A stretch of 64,000 nucleotides of DNA from an uncultured Sulfolobales archaeon (GCA_937921695.1 CAKZTZ010000006.1:1-64000), one strand, 5' to 3'; positions 43,279 through 52,785 are shown, numbered from the stretch's first letter. Numbers and translations: made by a program. The notes: generated by a model from the sequence alone, not told the origin.

Positions 43279-44415
43279 ATGGCTTACATAACTGGGGTGT
43301 CAATGATAAACGTGGATAGACACTATGATAAGGGGGTTAAAAAACTCGCAGCTGAAGCTTCATCTAAAGCTTTAGAAGATGCTGAGCCAGAAGCTTTAGA
43401 CTACATAGTGGTCTCTTCAAGCTTCACATACGCTAGTGACACCCAGCTAGACTTAGCCTCCTACATAGCCTCATACTCCGGTTTTAGGGGGGTGAGGGCC
43501 TTAACTGTAGAAGCTGGAGAGGCTTCAGGGCTAGCGGCGGTAGGCGTTGCAAAATCACTTATAGACAGCGGCTTAGCCTCCAGGGTTCTCGTTGTAGGCG
43601 TTGATAAGCTTTCAGACAGGCCTACCTGGGAGGTTTACAGGTATTTCTCTAAATTCTATGATGTTGAAGGCGAAGGCATATATAGTATAGGCATGGGGGG
43701 TATAGCGGGGATACTTATGAGGCTTTACATGGAGACTTTCAAGGTAGACAGGCTGACTCTAGCATACTGGCCAGCCCTCATGCACTCCAACGCTAAGTTA
43801 AACCCGTATGCTATGCTCAGGTTCGCCATAACTCCTGAAAAAGTACTGGAAGCCCCCCCTCTAGCTGACCCTATAACGCTTCTCGACTCTTTCCCCTTAG
43901 GCGACGGGGCGGCAGCCCTGGTTATTGAGGGGAGCGGTAAAGGTAATGCTCTCGCAGAGCTTGTAGCTGTAGAGTCGGCTACGGGATATCCTAGTATAGC
44001 CCTAGTAGAAGACCCTCTAAGGATTGAATCTCTTGAAAGAGCTTATCAGAGGCTGACTCGGAAAGTTGACATTAAAAATGTTGACGTTATAGAGCTCCAC
44101 GACTCTTTCACAATAATGGGCATCCTAGAGCTTGAAGCTTTAAGGCTCGCAGAGAGGGGCAAAGCTGCAGAAGCTGTTTCACGCGGATACTTCTCTCTAG
44201 GCGGTGAGGGGCCAGTGGTTAACCCGAGCGGCGGCCTAAAAGCTAGGGGCCACCCTATAGGAGCTACAGGAGTATACCAGGTTGCAGAAGTCTCTCTCCA
44301 GCTTGCGGGCGAATTCCCCGGGCTCAAGGTGCCAGAGTCTAACCACGGCCTTACAGTCTCTGTCAACGGCTCCGGGTCAAACGCTTACATAGCTTACCTT
44401 AGGAGTGTGAGGTGA
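43279..44415 (+). CDS. Archaeal thiolase (acetyl-CoA C-acetyltransferase) with unusual active site
   Basis: A 378-residue thiolase-fold protein from ATG 43279, 13 bases after the synthase. The His motif (ARGHPIGATGVYQ), the NPSGG segment and ELHDSFTIM are conserved. Where the nucleophilic Cys normally sits (ACASG-type box) the sequence reads EAGEASG, placing Glu 81 at that position. Some archaeal thiolase-like proteins vary here, so it may be a family property; otherwise the protein may be a structural partner. Context strongly ties it to mevalonate synthesis. Confidence 0.88.
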   Translation: MAYITGVSMINVDRHYDKGVKKLAAEASSKALEDAEPEALDYIVVSSSFTYASDTQLDLASYIASYSGFRGVRALTVEAGEASGLAAVGVAKSLIDSGLASRVLVVGVDKLSDRPTWEVYRYFSKFYDVEGEGIYSIGMGGIAGILMRLYMETFKVDRLTLAYWPALMHSNAKLNPYAMLRFAITPEKVLEAPPLADPITLLDSFPLGDGAAALVIEGSGKGNALAELVAVESATGYPSIALVEDPLRIESLERAYQRLTRKVDIKNVDVIELHDSFTIMGILELEALRLAERGKAAEAVSRGYFSLGGEGPVVNPSGGLKARGHPIGATGVYQVAEVSLQLAGEFPGLKVPESNHGLTVSVNGSGSNAYIAYLRSVR

Positions 44416-44421
44416 TAGGGT

Positions 44422-44826
44422 TTGACGGGTCTCAGCGTCCCAGCAGTATGGAGGGGTAGGATTCACAGGTATAGGCTCGTGGCGGGTAAATGCAACTCTT
44501 GCGGCAGAATACATTACCCACCTTCACATTCATGCCCCCACTGCGGCTCTAGGGGTTTAGCGGAGGTAGAGCTTCCCAGGATGGGCAGGCTTGTGAGTTA
44601 TAGTATTGTGTACTCTGTACCTTCCGAGTCTAGGAGTAAGGCTCCCGTTATCCTAGGCCTTGTAGACCTGGGTGTGGCGAGAGTTATAAGTGAGATAACA
44701 GATGCAGGCCCAGAAGATATAAGTGTGGGGATGCAGGTCGAGGCTGTTTTCAGGAGGATAACAGAAGATGGGGAGACTGGAGTCCTAGTATATGGGGTTA
44801 AATTCAGGCCGGTAAAGGAAGCGTGA
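44422..44826 (+). CDS. DUF35 zinc-ribbon/OB-fold protein
   Basis: A 134-residue protein from TTG 44422. The N-terminal rubredoxin-like zinc ribbon has CNSCGRIHYPPSHSCPHCGS, followed by an OB-fold (GRLVSYSIVYSVPSE). In the known thiolase-HMG-CoA synthase complex the DUF35 chain holds both enzymes and shares the CoA site. Its place between those genes and HMG-CoA reductase supports this role here. Confidence 0.9.
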   Translation: MTGLSVPAVWRGRIHRYRLVAGKCNSCGRIHYPPSHSCPHCGSRGLAEVELPRMGRLVSYSIVYSVPSESRSKAPVILGLVDLGVARVISEITDAGPEDISVGMQVEAVFRRITEDGETGVLVYGVKFRPVKEA

Positions 44827-46127
44827 GAATCATGCCTGAGGCTGGAAGGGCCGTGGCTGGAGAAGGCTTCAACCTAGAGGAGATCATAGGGAAGATTGAG
44901 AGGAGAGAGTTGAGTATAAGCAGGCTGGAAGAATATCTAGGTAACGCTAACCTAGCAGCCCTAGCTAGAAGGTCTTACATAGAGAAGGCTCTAAGCGTAG
45001 ACTTGTCGGGCATAGCTAGCACTATACTAGACTTCGAGGAGCTCCACGGGTACAACATTGAAAACCCCATAGGAGCCGTCCAAGTGCCCGTAGGCATAGT
45101 AGGGCCCCTAAAAGTTTTAGGCGACTATGCTAGGGGAGAGTTCTACGTGCCCATGGCGACTACAGAGGGGGCCCTCGTGGCAAGCGTTAACAGGGGGGCG
45201 AAAGCTATAACTTCTAGCGGCGGCGCCGTAGTTAAGGTTTTAAAGGATGGAATGACTAGGGCCCCCCTAGTATGGACGCCCAGCGTTGTTGAAGCTTACA
45301 AGTTTGTCGAGTGGGTTAAAGCTAACTTCGACAATTTAAAGTCTAAGGTTACAGAAGTTACAAAGCACGGGGCTCTCATAGATATACAGCCTTTCACTGT
45401 GGGGAACCTTGTGTGGATTAGACTAGTTTACAAGACGGGGGATGCCATGGGGATGAACATGGCTACTATAGCTAGCGACAAGATATGCTCCTACATAGAG
45501 GAGAACTATGATGGAGACGCTAGATGCATAGCTCTCAGCGGCAACATGTGCACAGACAAGAAACCAGCTATTATAAACAGGCTCCTGGGAAGAGGCAAGT
45601 ATGTAGTTGCTGAAGCCCTAATAAGGAGGGATGTCGCCGAGAACATTCTAAAAGCTAAAATAGAGCTAATCCACTACATAAACGCGGCCAAAAACCTCCT
45701 CGGAAGCGGAGCTTCGGGAAGCCCGAGCTTCAACGCCCACTATGCTAACATAATAGCAGCCATATTCATAGCCACAGGCCAGGACGCGGCCCAGGTCGTA
45801 GAGAGTAGCATGGGCATCACCTGGACAGAACTTAGAGGGGACGAACTCTACATATCAGTAACACTCCCAAGCCTCGAAGTAGGCACTGTAGGAGGGGGCA
45901 CAAGGCTTAGAACCCAGAGAGAAGCCCTCTCCATAATGGGGGTTGCAGGCGGCGGGAACCCGCCAGGCGTTAACGCTTTAAAATTCGCTGAAATCGTTGC
46001 AGCTACAGTCTTAGCTGGGGAGTTGAACCTACTAGCAGCTCTAGCATCTGGACATCTAGCTAGGGCTCACGAGAAGCTGGGGAGAGGCCGGGTTAGAGAA
46101 AGTGGGGGTAAACAGTTGAAAGCATAA
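44823..46127 (+). CDS. hmgA: 3-hydroxy-3-methylglutaryl-CoA reductase
   Basis: A 434-residue NADPH-dependent reductase giving mevalonate, starting at GTG 44823 (overlapping the DUF35 stop) or ATG 44832. The catalytic set is complete: Glu in ATTEGALVAS, Lys in CTDKKPA, Asp in ATGQDAAQVVES and His in ASGHLARAH. DAMGMNM and GGTRLRTQ are class I features. It is the last gene of the mevalonate operon. Confidence 0.96.
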   Translation: MRIMPEAGRAVAGEGFNLEEIIGKIERRELSISRLEEYLGNANLAALARRSYIEKALSVDLSGIASTILDFEELHGYNIENPIGAVQVPVGIVGPLKVLGDYARGEFYVPMATTEGALVASVNRGAKAITSSGGAVVKVLKDGMTRAPLVWTPSVVEAYKFVEWVKANFDNLKSKVTEVTKHGALIDIQPFTVGNLVWIRLVYKTGDAMGMNMATIASDKICSYIEENYDGDARCIALSGNMCTDKKPAIINRLLGRGKYVVAEALIRRDVAENILKAKIELIHYINAAKNLLGSGASGSPSFNAHYANIIAAIFIATGQDAAQVVESSMGITWTELRGDELYISVTLPSLEVGTVGGGTRLRTQREALSIMGVAGGGNPPGVNALKFAEIVAATVLAGELNLLAALASGHLARAHEKLGRGRVRESGGKQLKA

Positions 46128-46293
46128 GCTCAACTAAGTATATAAGCTTTTTCTCCTGAAATTTCAATTAAGGTGTAGCTTTTGAGACCTAGGGGTGAAT
46201 GTGAAAAGTCTTTTAAGGCTGCTAGTAGCGTGTATGCTATCTATCCAGAGTCTACTAGTGAGTTTTAAGTCTTTATTAAGTGGGTGGGTTCTC

Positions 46294-46608
46294 ATGATGC
46301 TCTCTGAAGTCTACAATGTATACCCTAGGGTATCTGAGGAGATACGCATAGGCCCCCCGTTCTTGACTAGGTATGAGAAGGCGAGAATAATAGGTATTAG
46401 AGCCCTCCAACTATCTAGAGGAGCCCCCCCGCTAGTGCCCCTGGAAGTTGTAGGGTCTAACGACCCTGTTTTAATAGCTAAATATGAAGTTGAGAACGGC
46501 ATACTCCCGGCGTCAGTGCTTAGATATACTAGTTCCGGGTTCAGGCAGAGTATTCCTTTAACGCTACTTGTCCGTATTACTAGGGAGGTTGTTGGAAAGC
46601 TTGAGTGA
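46294..46608 (+). CDS. rpo6: RNA polymerase subunit Rpo6 (RpoK)
   Basis: About 104 residues from ATG 46294 (ATG 46297 also possible); an upstream hydrophobic stretch open from 46195 does not belong to the family. The core GPPFLTRYEKARIIGIRALQ with LSRGAPPLVP is the Rpb6/omega signature that clamps the largest polymerase subunit. The C-terminal IAKYEVENGILPASVLRY matches as well. It overlaps the site-2 protease gene that follows. Confidence 0.92.
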   Translation: MMLSEVYNVYPRVSEEIRIGPPFLTRYEKARIIGIRALQLSRGAPPLVPLEVVGSNDPVLIAKYEVENGILPASVLRYTSSGFRQSIPLTLLVRITREVVGKLE

Positions 46609-47677
46609 GCTTTGTAGAGTATCGGTTTATGAGGAGTTTGAGGTTTTAAGCGAGAACGTCTACGGATCTAGAGTAGACATTGTTCTAGGCTTGCCTAGGA
46701 GGTTTCCAAGCGTAGACGAGGCTTTAACCAGGGTATACCCTAGGGTTATAGAAGGGGGCTGCTATCCTTTATTGAGGAGGGATGAGAGGGGCTTAGTCCT
46801 ATACTTATTCCCTAAAAGTGGGGACTCTAAAATAGTCTGGAATATAGCTTTAGCACTAGTTACCTTAGTTACTGTTTTCGTTTCAGGGCTTAGTTTCAGT
46901 GCTCCACCCACAGTTAAAGACCCAGGGTTCTCGTGGACCCCAGCAGCTTACATGGTAGGCCTTCTAGTCCCCTTAATAGTTCACGAGCTAGGCCACTGGA
47001 CTGTGATGAGGGTCTATAGGACTCCTTCAAGCTTGCCTTACTTGATCCCGGCGCCCCCGCTACAGTTAGGGTTTCTCGGGACTTTCGGGGCTGTTATTAA
47101 CTTGAGGTGGCTCCCGTCTAGTTCTGAGGCTCTATCGCTCATGGCTATAGCTGGGCCTTTAGCTGGATACGTTATAGCTATTCCCCTAGCTATATATGGT
47201 ATAAGCGAGTCTATCGTAGTGTCTGAGGAGGCTCTAGTGGGTGTTCAACTCATACCTCTCAACGTGGCCCCCCTATCTATAATATTGCTTGGGCAGCTCT
47301 TCCCTAGGGCTTTGAACCCCTCAGAAGTACTCTTATTAAGCCCTCTAGCTTTCGCCTCCTATGTAGTGTTTATAGTGACGTTTCTTAACCTAATGCCTAT
47401 AGCTATGCTCGATGGGGGTCACATAATTAGGGGGATTGCCGGGCCTAAGGCTCATGTTTTCATTAGCAGGGCGTTGATAGTAGTCTTAATAATGCTAGCT
47501 CTAGTGAATCCCATGTTCCTAATGTTCGCTATAATAGCGATATTCATATATTTCGTGTCGGGCGGGAGACACCCGGGGCCCGCTATGAGCGTTGAGAAAG
47601 CCTCCAAATACACGTTCTCAACAGCGCTAATATATGGTGTTCTACTCGTCTTAACAGCGCCCATACCATTATTGTGA
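46601..47677 (+). CDS. Site-2 protease-like membrane metalloprotease (M50)
   Basis: About 358 residues from TTG 46601, which overlaps the rpo6 stop; TTG 46589 or 46592 are possible as a gggagg motif lies at 46583-46588. The zinc site is HELGHW in one helix and LDGGH in another (NLMPIAMLDGGHIIRG). About six or seven hydrophobic helices follow a soluble N-terminal domain of 95 residues. Such proteases cut within membranes to release regulators or clear signal peptides; no target is evident here. Confidence 0.9.
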   Translation: MSELCRVSVYEEFEVLSENVYGSRVDIVLGLPRRFPSVDEALTRVYPRVIEGGCYPLLRRDERGLVLYLFPKSGDSKIVWNIALALVTLVTVFVSGLSFSAPPTVKDPGFSWTPAAYMVGLLVPLIVHELGHWTVMRVYRTPSSLPYLIPAPPLQLGFLGTFGAVINLRWLPSSSEALSLMAIAGPLAGYVIAIPLAIYGISESIVVSEEALVGVQLIPLNVAPLSIILLGQLFPRALNPSEVLLLSPLAFASYVVFIVTFLNLMPIAMLDGGHIIRGIAGPKAHVFISRALIVVLIMLALVNPMFLMFAIIAIFIYFVSGGRHPGPAMSVEKASKYTFSTALIYGVLLVLTAPIPLL

Positions 47678-47693
47678 GGGCTGGTAGGGGGGC

Positions 47694-49763
47694 GTGGACT
47701 CAAGAGTTTCATGTAGAATACCTCCAAACTATATTGCTATAGTAGCTGAGAAGCCTAGAGCGGGGGAGAAAATAGCTAGGGCTCTAGGCTCTCCTTTAAA
47801 GTGCAGCCATAACGACATCCCCTTCTGGGTTCTAAACGTTGACGGGGGCAGCGTTATAGTAGTTCCTAGTGCAGGCCACATGTTCGGCCTTTACACGAGC
47901 TCTAGAGGGTTCCCCGTGTTTACATATACTTGGAAGCCACTATGGGAGGTTGAGGCTTCATCACGCCACCTCAGGAAATTCTACGACCTACTCTCAATGA
48001 TACTACCTAAAGCTTCAATGTATGTTAGCGCGTGCGACTATGATATTGAAGGCAGCCTAATATGCTATATGATAATAGAAAGGCTGGGCGACATAAGCAG
48101 AGCTAGGAGGATGAAATTCTCAACTTTAACACCTCAAGAGATAAGAGAGTCTTACAGGAAACTACTACCCCTAGACAGGGATATGGTGGAGGCGGGCTTA
48201 GCTAGGCACGAGCTCGACTGGCTATGGGGCATAAACATTAGCAGGGCCCTAACGGGGGCTGTGAGGAGCGTGGCGGGAGATAAGCGTGTTCTAAGCGCTG
48301 GGAGGGTTCAAAGCCCTACTTTAATAGAAGCTGTTAGAAGGTGGGAGGACATAAACATTCACGTCCCCAAGCCTATAGTATTCCTAGTATTAACCCTCAG
48401 CGCCGGCCCGGGTAAACAGTTTAAAGCCCACCCTAAAGGCTGGAAGGTAGGCACGAAACTTGAAGCTCTAAACGTTAAAAGAGAACTTGAAGCTTCCAGG
48501 AATGTGAAGGTTGTATCGAAAAGCCAAAGTATAGAGAGTATAACTCCCCCTCCACCCTTCAACCTTGGAGACTTACAGCATGAAGCCTACAGGCTTTACA
48601 AGCTACCCCCCATGAAGACCCAGGAGATAGCTGAGGACCTCTATTTGGAAGGCCTCATAAGCTACCCTAGGACTAACAGCCAGAAACTACCGCCCACCCT
48701 GAACTATGAAGGTATAATTAAAGGTCTCAGCGGCATCCCAGAATATTCGGGTCTAACTAGAGCTCTCATAGTTGAGACTGGAGGGGTGCTTAAGCCGGTC
48801 CAAGGGAGGATGGATGACCCGGCACACCCTGCTATACACCCTACGGGGGAGAGGCCTGGGATGCTCGAGGAGGGGCATAAAACTATATATGACCTGGTAG
48901 TTAGGAGGTTCCTAGCGGCTTTCGCAAAGCCAGCATCAATAGCTAGGGTGGGGCTAGTTACTAAAGATGAGAGGGGGAGACTCTACGAATCCCACGGTGT
49001 CACTGTTTTGAAGGAGGGGTGGTTTAAATACTATCCATTCCTTAAGCCTGGAGGCGAGCCCCTCCCAGACATAGTTGAGGGTAGTGTTGTTAGGGTTTTA
49101 GAGGTTTCTGTTAATGTTTCCTGGAGCACGCCGGGGGTGAGGCTCTCTAAAGATTCACTGTTAAAGTGGATGGAGGAGGCGGAGATAGGGACTGAGGCTA
49201 CAAGGGCTAGGATAATAGAGGTTCTCTATAAAAGAGGCTATATCATAGATAGAGACGGTAAATCTATAGTCTCAGACTTAGGGTACACCGTGGCATATAT
49301 AATCTCAGAACTCTTCCCGGAACTATCAAGCCCAGAACTCACAAGAGTCTTCGAGAGGAGACTCGAAGACATAAAACTAGGTAAGGCTAGAAGGGAGGAG
49401 GTTAAAAAAGAAGCTATAAGAACCATAGAAGAACTACTTAAAGAATATAATAAAAGGCTTGAAACAGTTAAAGACAGCATAGCCAAAGCCCTCCAACTAA
49501 AGAAGCCTAACAACCCCTGCATAATATGCGGTAGGGAATCCATAAAGCTAAACCTATGCAAATACCACTACAAGGCAGCAGTTAAACTCAAAGAAGTAAT
49601 ACCTGAAATAACTAAAACACTAAACACAACCCCCGAAGAAGCCCTCGAAACACTAGCCTCCAAGAGAAGGCTCACAGGACTATGGGTCATAGAAGTCTCC
49701 AAAGAAGCCGTTAAAAACAAAGCCCTTAAAGAACTCATATTGAAAGAAGCACCCCCCAGCTAA
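47694..49763 (+). CDS. DNA topoisomerase III-like type IA topoisomerase
   Basis: A 689-residue enzyme from GTG 47694 with an aggggggc motif before it. The Toprim domain shows VAEKPRAGEKIARAL and the DxDxE triad (Asp 115, Asp 117, Glu 119). The catalytic tyrosine is Tyr 324 in GLISYPRTNSQKLP. Near residue 605 a small Cys cluster (CIICGRES and CKYHY) may hold zinc. It relaxes negatively supercoiled DNA and decatenates single-stranded regions. No reverse gyrase helicase domain is attached. Confidence 0.94.
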   Translation: MDSRVSCRIPPNYIAIVAEKPRAGEKIARALGSPLKCSHNDIPFWVLNVDGGSVIVVPSAGHMFGLYTSSRGFPVFTYTWKPLWEVEASSRHLRKFYDLLSMILPKASMYVSACDYDIEGSLICYMIIERLGDISRARRMKFSTLTPQEIRESYRKLLPLDRDMVEAGLARHELDWLWGINISRALTGAVRSVAGDKRVLSAGRVQSPTLIEAVRRWEDINIHVPKPIVFLVLTLSAGPGKQFKAHPKGWKVGTKLEALNVKRELEASRNVKVVSKSQSIESITPPPPFNLGDLQHEAYRLYKLPPMKTQEIAEDLYLEGLISYPRTNSQKLPPTLNYEGIIKGLSGIPEYSGLTRALIVETGGVLKPVQGRMDDPAHPAIHPTGERPGMLEEGHKTIYDLVVRRFLAAFAKPASIARVGLVTKDERGRLYESHGVTVLKEGWFKYYPFLKPGGEPLPDIVEGSVVRVLEVSVNVSWSTPGVRLSKDSLLKWMEEAEIGTEATRARIIEVLYKRGYIIDRDGKSIVSDLGYTVAYIISELFPELSSPELTRVFERRLEDIKLGKARREEVKKEAIRTIEELLKEYNKRLETVKDSIAKALQLKKPNNPCIICGRESIKLNLCKYHYKAAVKLKEVIPEITKTLNTTPEEALETLASKRRLTGLWVIEVSKEAVKNKALKELILKEAPPS

Positions 49764-49765
49764 AA

Positions 49766-49839
49766 CAACCGTTTACACCACAACTTCCCCATCAATAGAG
49801 GGCTCCACTCTCCGAGCCCTACGGGCCGGCTAACGGTTG
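49766..49839. repeat. Nested inverted repeat after the topoisomerase gene
   Basis: An outer stem caaccgtt (49766-49773) with aacggttg (49832-49839) encloses an inner stem agggct (49799-49804) with agccct (49815-49820). It begins 3 bases after the stop codon. It may end or protect the mRNA; the rest to 49993 shows no gene. Confidence 0.4.
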
Positions 49840-49993
49840 AAAAGATGCGCGCATACCGCCATTAACGTGCTATAAAGGCCGTCGACTAATAGTCAAGCGT
49901 AACAAGGTCATAATAACCCCTCACTCTATGTGGGGCCATGCTTATCTTCTCCCCGTTATGGAGGTTTATGGAATAAACACTTAAATGAGGCGG

Positions 49994-50377
49994 TTAAAGC
50001 CCTCTTTTCGATAAGAGGGCGAGGAGGCATTTACTGTTAGCGTTTAGGGCTTTGATAGTGCATGAAGCATGTCTGCATTCAGAGCCTTTACATGGGCCTC
50101 CTAGCAGTAAGCATGTGGCTTCTCTAGTTTGGACTCCTCTAATCACTCTCTTATTGAGTTGGAGGGCGTTTTTAAAACATTTGAAGTAGGGGCACCCGCT
50201 ATTACATTTTTCTCCTAGAGGCACGGGTTTTGGGTTAAGCTTTCTTATTATATCTGTTAGAGCTTCTCTATATTCCACGGTGTAATCTTTATTTAGAGAG
50301 AAGCGGTAGAGGCTTTGAATTTTTCCAGGTATATTATCTTCTACTCCTAAATCTCCAGAGTTCAAAAGCCCCACCAC
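49994..50377 (-). CDS. Small cysteine-rich protein of unknown function
   Basis: A 127-residue protein with a short helical N-terminal half and a second half carrying eight cysteines: CNSGCPYFKC, then CLLLGGPCKGSECRHASC, then a last one in NSKCLL. The spacing could hold zinc or an iron-sulfur cluster. No family recognised. It lies alone between inverted repeats and the endonuclease gene, with its own probable promoter. Confidence 0.6.
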   Translation of the reverse strand: MVGLLNSGDLGVEDNIPGKIQSLYRFSLNKDYTVEYREALTDIIRKLNPKPVPLGEKCNSGCPYFKCFKNALQLNKRVIRGVQTREATCLLLGGPCKGSECRHASCTIKALNANSKCLLALLSKRGL

Positions 50378-50542
50378 ACCTTTTATTATCTTCTGCCCCG
50401 CCTAATTAAATTATATGGTAAAGTGTAATGACAGGATTATTTCGGCGCGCTAGGGGCTCCCACTTAAAATTTAAGCACTCGGAGAGTGGTGGGGTTATTC
50501 CCGGGTAGTTTCTCGTTGAAACCTTCCGCTGTTTAGGGTTTC

Positions 50543-51088
50543 TTAGAGTCTAATCCACTTGAACATCATGTAGGTGACCCCTCCGCCCTTCTCGGGGAAG
50601 GCCATTATGAATGTTTTCTTTACACTATGGCTAATCCTGCCCGCTCTAACGATATCTGTAGGGTCTAAGTTTTCTCGAGCTTCATGAACGTGGACTATGA
50701 AGGGGGCGTGCTCCAGCCCGGGCCCTAGCCTGTAGACTGTGAAGTCACTTCCAAACTTTAAGCCTGACCTAACTATTAGGTTTCTATCTCTCAAATCCCT
50801 GTAGACAGTGTAGAGGAGCCGTAATCTAGGGGTCTCCTCGACCTTCCTCCTGAGCTCTTCAATATCCACGTTGCCCCCATCAGTCCTCTTAATAGATAGG
50901 AGGCCTTTCTCCGCTAAGTAAAGGGCTTCTATTAAGCTTAGCTTCAAAGGGGCTTCGAAATCCGCTCCTTTAGGCTTCTCAACCCCTATAGGGGTCCCAT
51001 AAAACCCTTTTGAATATAAAGATCTTGCAGACTCCAAATTGTAGACTATCACAGAGTCGCCTATAAGTAAGCCATCATACTTCCCCAC
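50543..51088 (-). CDS. endA: tRNA splicing endonuclease, catalytic subunit EndA
   Basis: A 181-residue nuclease that cuts bulge-helix-bulge introns from pre-tRNA and pre-rRNA. The C-terminal domain has [21 protein letters not shown] with its Tyr, then [10 protein letters not shown] with the catalytic His, and [11 protein letters not shown] with the catalytic Lys. The N-terminal domain is the normal short archaeal type. Together with the structural chain at 18122 it should form the heterotetrameric crenarchaeal enzyme. Confidence 0.92.
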   Translation of the reverse strand: MGKYDGLLIGDSVIVYNLESARSLYSKGFYGTPIGVEKPKGADFEAPLKLSLIEALYLAEKGLLSIKRTDGGNVDIEELRRKVEETPRLRLLYTVYRDLRDRNLIVRSGLKFGSDFTVYRLGPGLEHAPFIVHVHEARENLDPTDIVRAGRISHSVKKTFIMAFPEKGGGVTYMMFKWIRL

Positions 51089-51159
51089 AAGCCTCCACCA
51101 CGTTTAGAATATTAATCCCAACTATCGATTATAAGCCTAGAAGTTTTTAACATTTCAAG

Positions 51160-51981
51160 CTATAAGCTGGGAGGGCTCTTCCCCACTTTATCCATGAGCT
51201 TTAAGAGTTTTAAAGCAATGTTTTTGTCTAGGGAGGCTATGACGTCCCCCACTACTTCTACATTATTGAAACTCGAGTTTAGTATGGTAGACTTTGAATC
51301 GTAGGCTTCACCGCCACACTCTCTCAGGAACCCTACTGCCGCCGCCACGTCTATGTTTCTAAGCCTACTTCTAAGGTCCGCGAATAAAACTGCTTTGCCC
51401 GCAGCTACATAACATATTTCTAGAGCCGCGCTTCCTAACCCCCTTATTTTAACTTCCAGCTCTAAATGTTTCAACGCATATAGGAATGTTGATGCTTTAA
51501 GAGGGTCTTCCACGTAGGCGAACACTATATTGGCGGGCGTTGCCGGCCTAGTCAGCTTCACGCCCCCATAGTAGCAGCCCCTACCTTTAGAGAATGAGAG
51601 GGGGTTGCCGTGGAAAACCGGGGCTACAGCCCCCGCAACTATGCTATCCATAGTGTTGTTCAAGGCGAAAGCTATGGATACAGAAGCCCATGAGATGCAG
51701 TGTGTGTAGTTAGTGCTCCCGTCTAGAGGGTCTATGACTACGAATATGCCGTTATCTCCGAAGGAGCCCCTCTCCTCTGAGACCCCCCTTACTCTCATGT
51801 TTTCCCCTCTAAGCGCGTCTAATATGTAGTCTTCCGAGATCTTATCGGCTACTATTGTTTCCCCTTCAACCTTCCTCGTATACTTGCTGTCGCACGCGTG
51901 ATCCCTTAAGAGCCCGGCGGCTTCCCCAGCTATCTTCACCGCTATCCTCCTTAAATCTTCATAGTCGTAGGTAGACTCCAC
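51160..51981 (-). CDS. Inositol monophosphatase/FBPase-IV family phosphatase
   Basis: A 273-residue Mg-dependent sugar-phosphate phosphatase from GTG 51981. The first metal motif is GVSEERGS, the second IDPLDGSTNYTHC, and the third RLRNIDVAAAV. Archaeal members often hydrolyse both inositol-1-phosphate and fructose-1,6-bisphosphate. It follows the B3/4 gene by two bases, so both are on one transcript. Confidence 0.9.
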   Translation of the reverse strand: MESTYDYEDLRRIAVKIAGEAAGLLRDHACDSKYTRKVEGETIVADKISEDYILDALRGENMRVRGVSEERGSFGDNGIFVVIDPLDGSTNYTHCISWASVSIAFALNNTMDSIVAGAVAPVFHGNPLSFSKGRGCYYGGVKLTRPATPANIVFAYVEDPLKASTFLYALKHLELEVKIRGLGSAALEICYVAAGKAVLFADLRSRLRNIDVAAAVGFLRECGGEAYDSKSTILNSSFNNVEVVGDVIASLDKNIALKLLKLMDKVGKSPPSL

Positions 51982-51982
51982 C

Positions 51983-52669
51983 CTAACCAGCCACCCCGAA
52001 CTCTCCAGTTTCCGCTTGGGGGTTAATGTTTAAAATAAGGTCGACTACAGCTTTAGCAGCTTCGATTACGAGCTCCCTCTGGACCCCGGGGACTCCGCAT
52101 GATGTTATGAGAACATTCCTAGTGCGCTCTGTTATCATGGTCAACCTTGAATCTCTATGGGGGTAAACGTGTATCACTATGCCTTTAGAATCTACTATGA
52201 TTGGAACACCTCTACTTAAAACTTCAAACTCCTCAGAGCCTACGGGTAGAAACTCCTCCCCTCCCCCAGCAAGTTTCAATGTTAGGGGAGGGCTTAGAGA
52301 ATCTAAGTCGTATAACCCTATAGGTATGAGGGTTCTCAGGCTAACAATATTCCCGATATCAACTATACTGTTAATCCTGGGAAGGGGGCTCCCGCGGAGG
52401 ACCCTCCTAGCTAGGGCTTCAGAGCTTGGCCTAAGCTTAGTAGGGTCTATGCCGAGCCTCCACAAAAACCTTCTATAAGCTTGTATAATAGGATTATCGG
52501 TCAGCCTCGAAGGAGTCGCAAATGTTGACCTGACCTTGGCTTCCTCCCCGGCCATAATGTTAACTATATAGCTTGGAGACTCTACTACTCTAACGTTCCT
52601 CACTATTGTGTAAGCTAGGAAAACCCCGGTCCTAGAAAGCTCCTGCGATATTCCGAGTATATCCGGCAA
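51983..52669 (-). CDS. B3/B4 tRNA-binding domain protein
   Basis: A 228-residue stand-alone B3/4 domain, related to the editing module of phenylalanyl-tRNA synthetase beta. Start TTG 52669. Family segments are YRRFLWRLGIDPTKLRPS, RRVLRGSPLPRINSIVD and IPIGLYDLDSL. Such proteins may deacylate mischarged tRNA, though this is not proved for the free forms. First gene of a pair with the phosphatase. Confidence 0.85.
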   Translation of the reverse strand: MPDILGISQELSRTGVFLAYTIVRNVRVVESPSYIVNIMAGEEAKVRSTFATPSRLTDNPIIQAYRRFLWRLGIDPTKLRPSSEALARRVLRGSPLPRINSIVDIGNIVSLRTLIPIGLYDLDSLSPPLTLKLAGGGEEFLPVGSEEFEVLSRGVPIIVDSKGIVIHVYPHRDSRLTMITERTRNVLITSCGVPGVQRELVIEAAKAVVDLILNINPQAETGEFGVAG

Positions 52670-52724
52670 GCCCTTCCCATCCTCCCTAGAGATAGTTCCC
52701 GCTTCAACCCTTATAGAAGCTAGT

Positions 52725-52769
52725 GGTGAAACTTTTAGTTATTTAAGACTTGCCGGTGAAACTTTTAGT
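52725..52769. repeat. Two 15-base direct repeats flanking a TATA-like element
   Basis: ggtgaaacttttagt occurs at 52725-52739 and again at 52755-52769, 30 bases apart (about three helical turns). Between them lies ttatttaagac, a TATA-like stretch. The region is shared by the divergent B3/4 and signal peptidase genes, so the repeats could be a regulator's binding sites. Confidence 0.5.
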
Positions 52770-52785
52770 CTAAGGGAGCTCATAG

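Noticed and set aside
46195-46293. Hydrophobic N-terminal extension of Rpo6
   Set aside because: Not part of the family; ATG 46294 gives the correct protein and follows a TATA-like element at a short distance.
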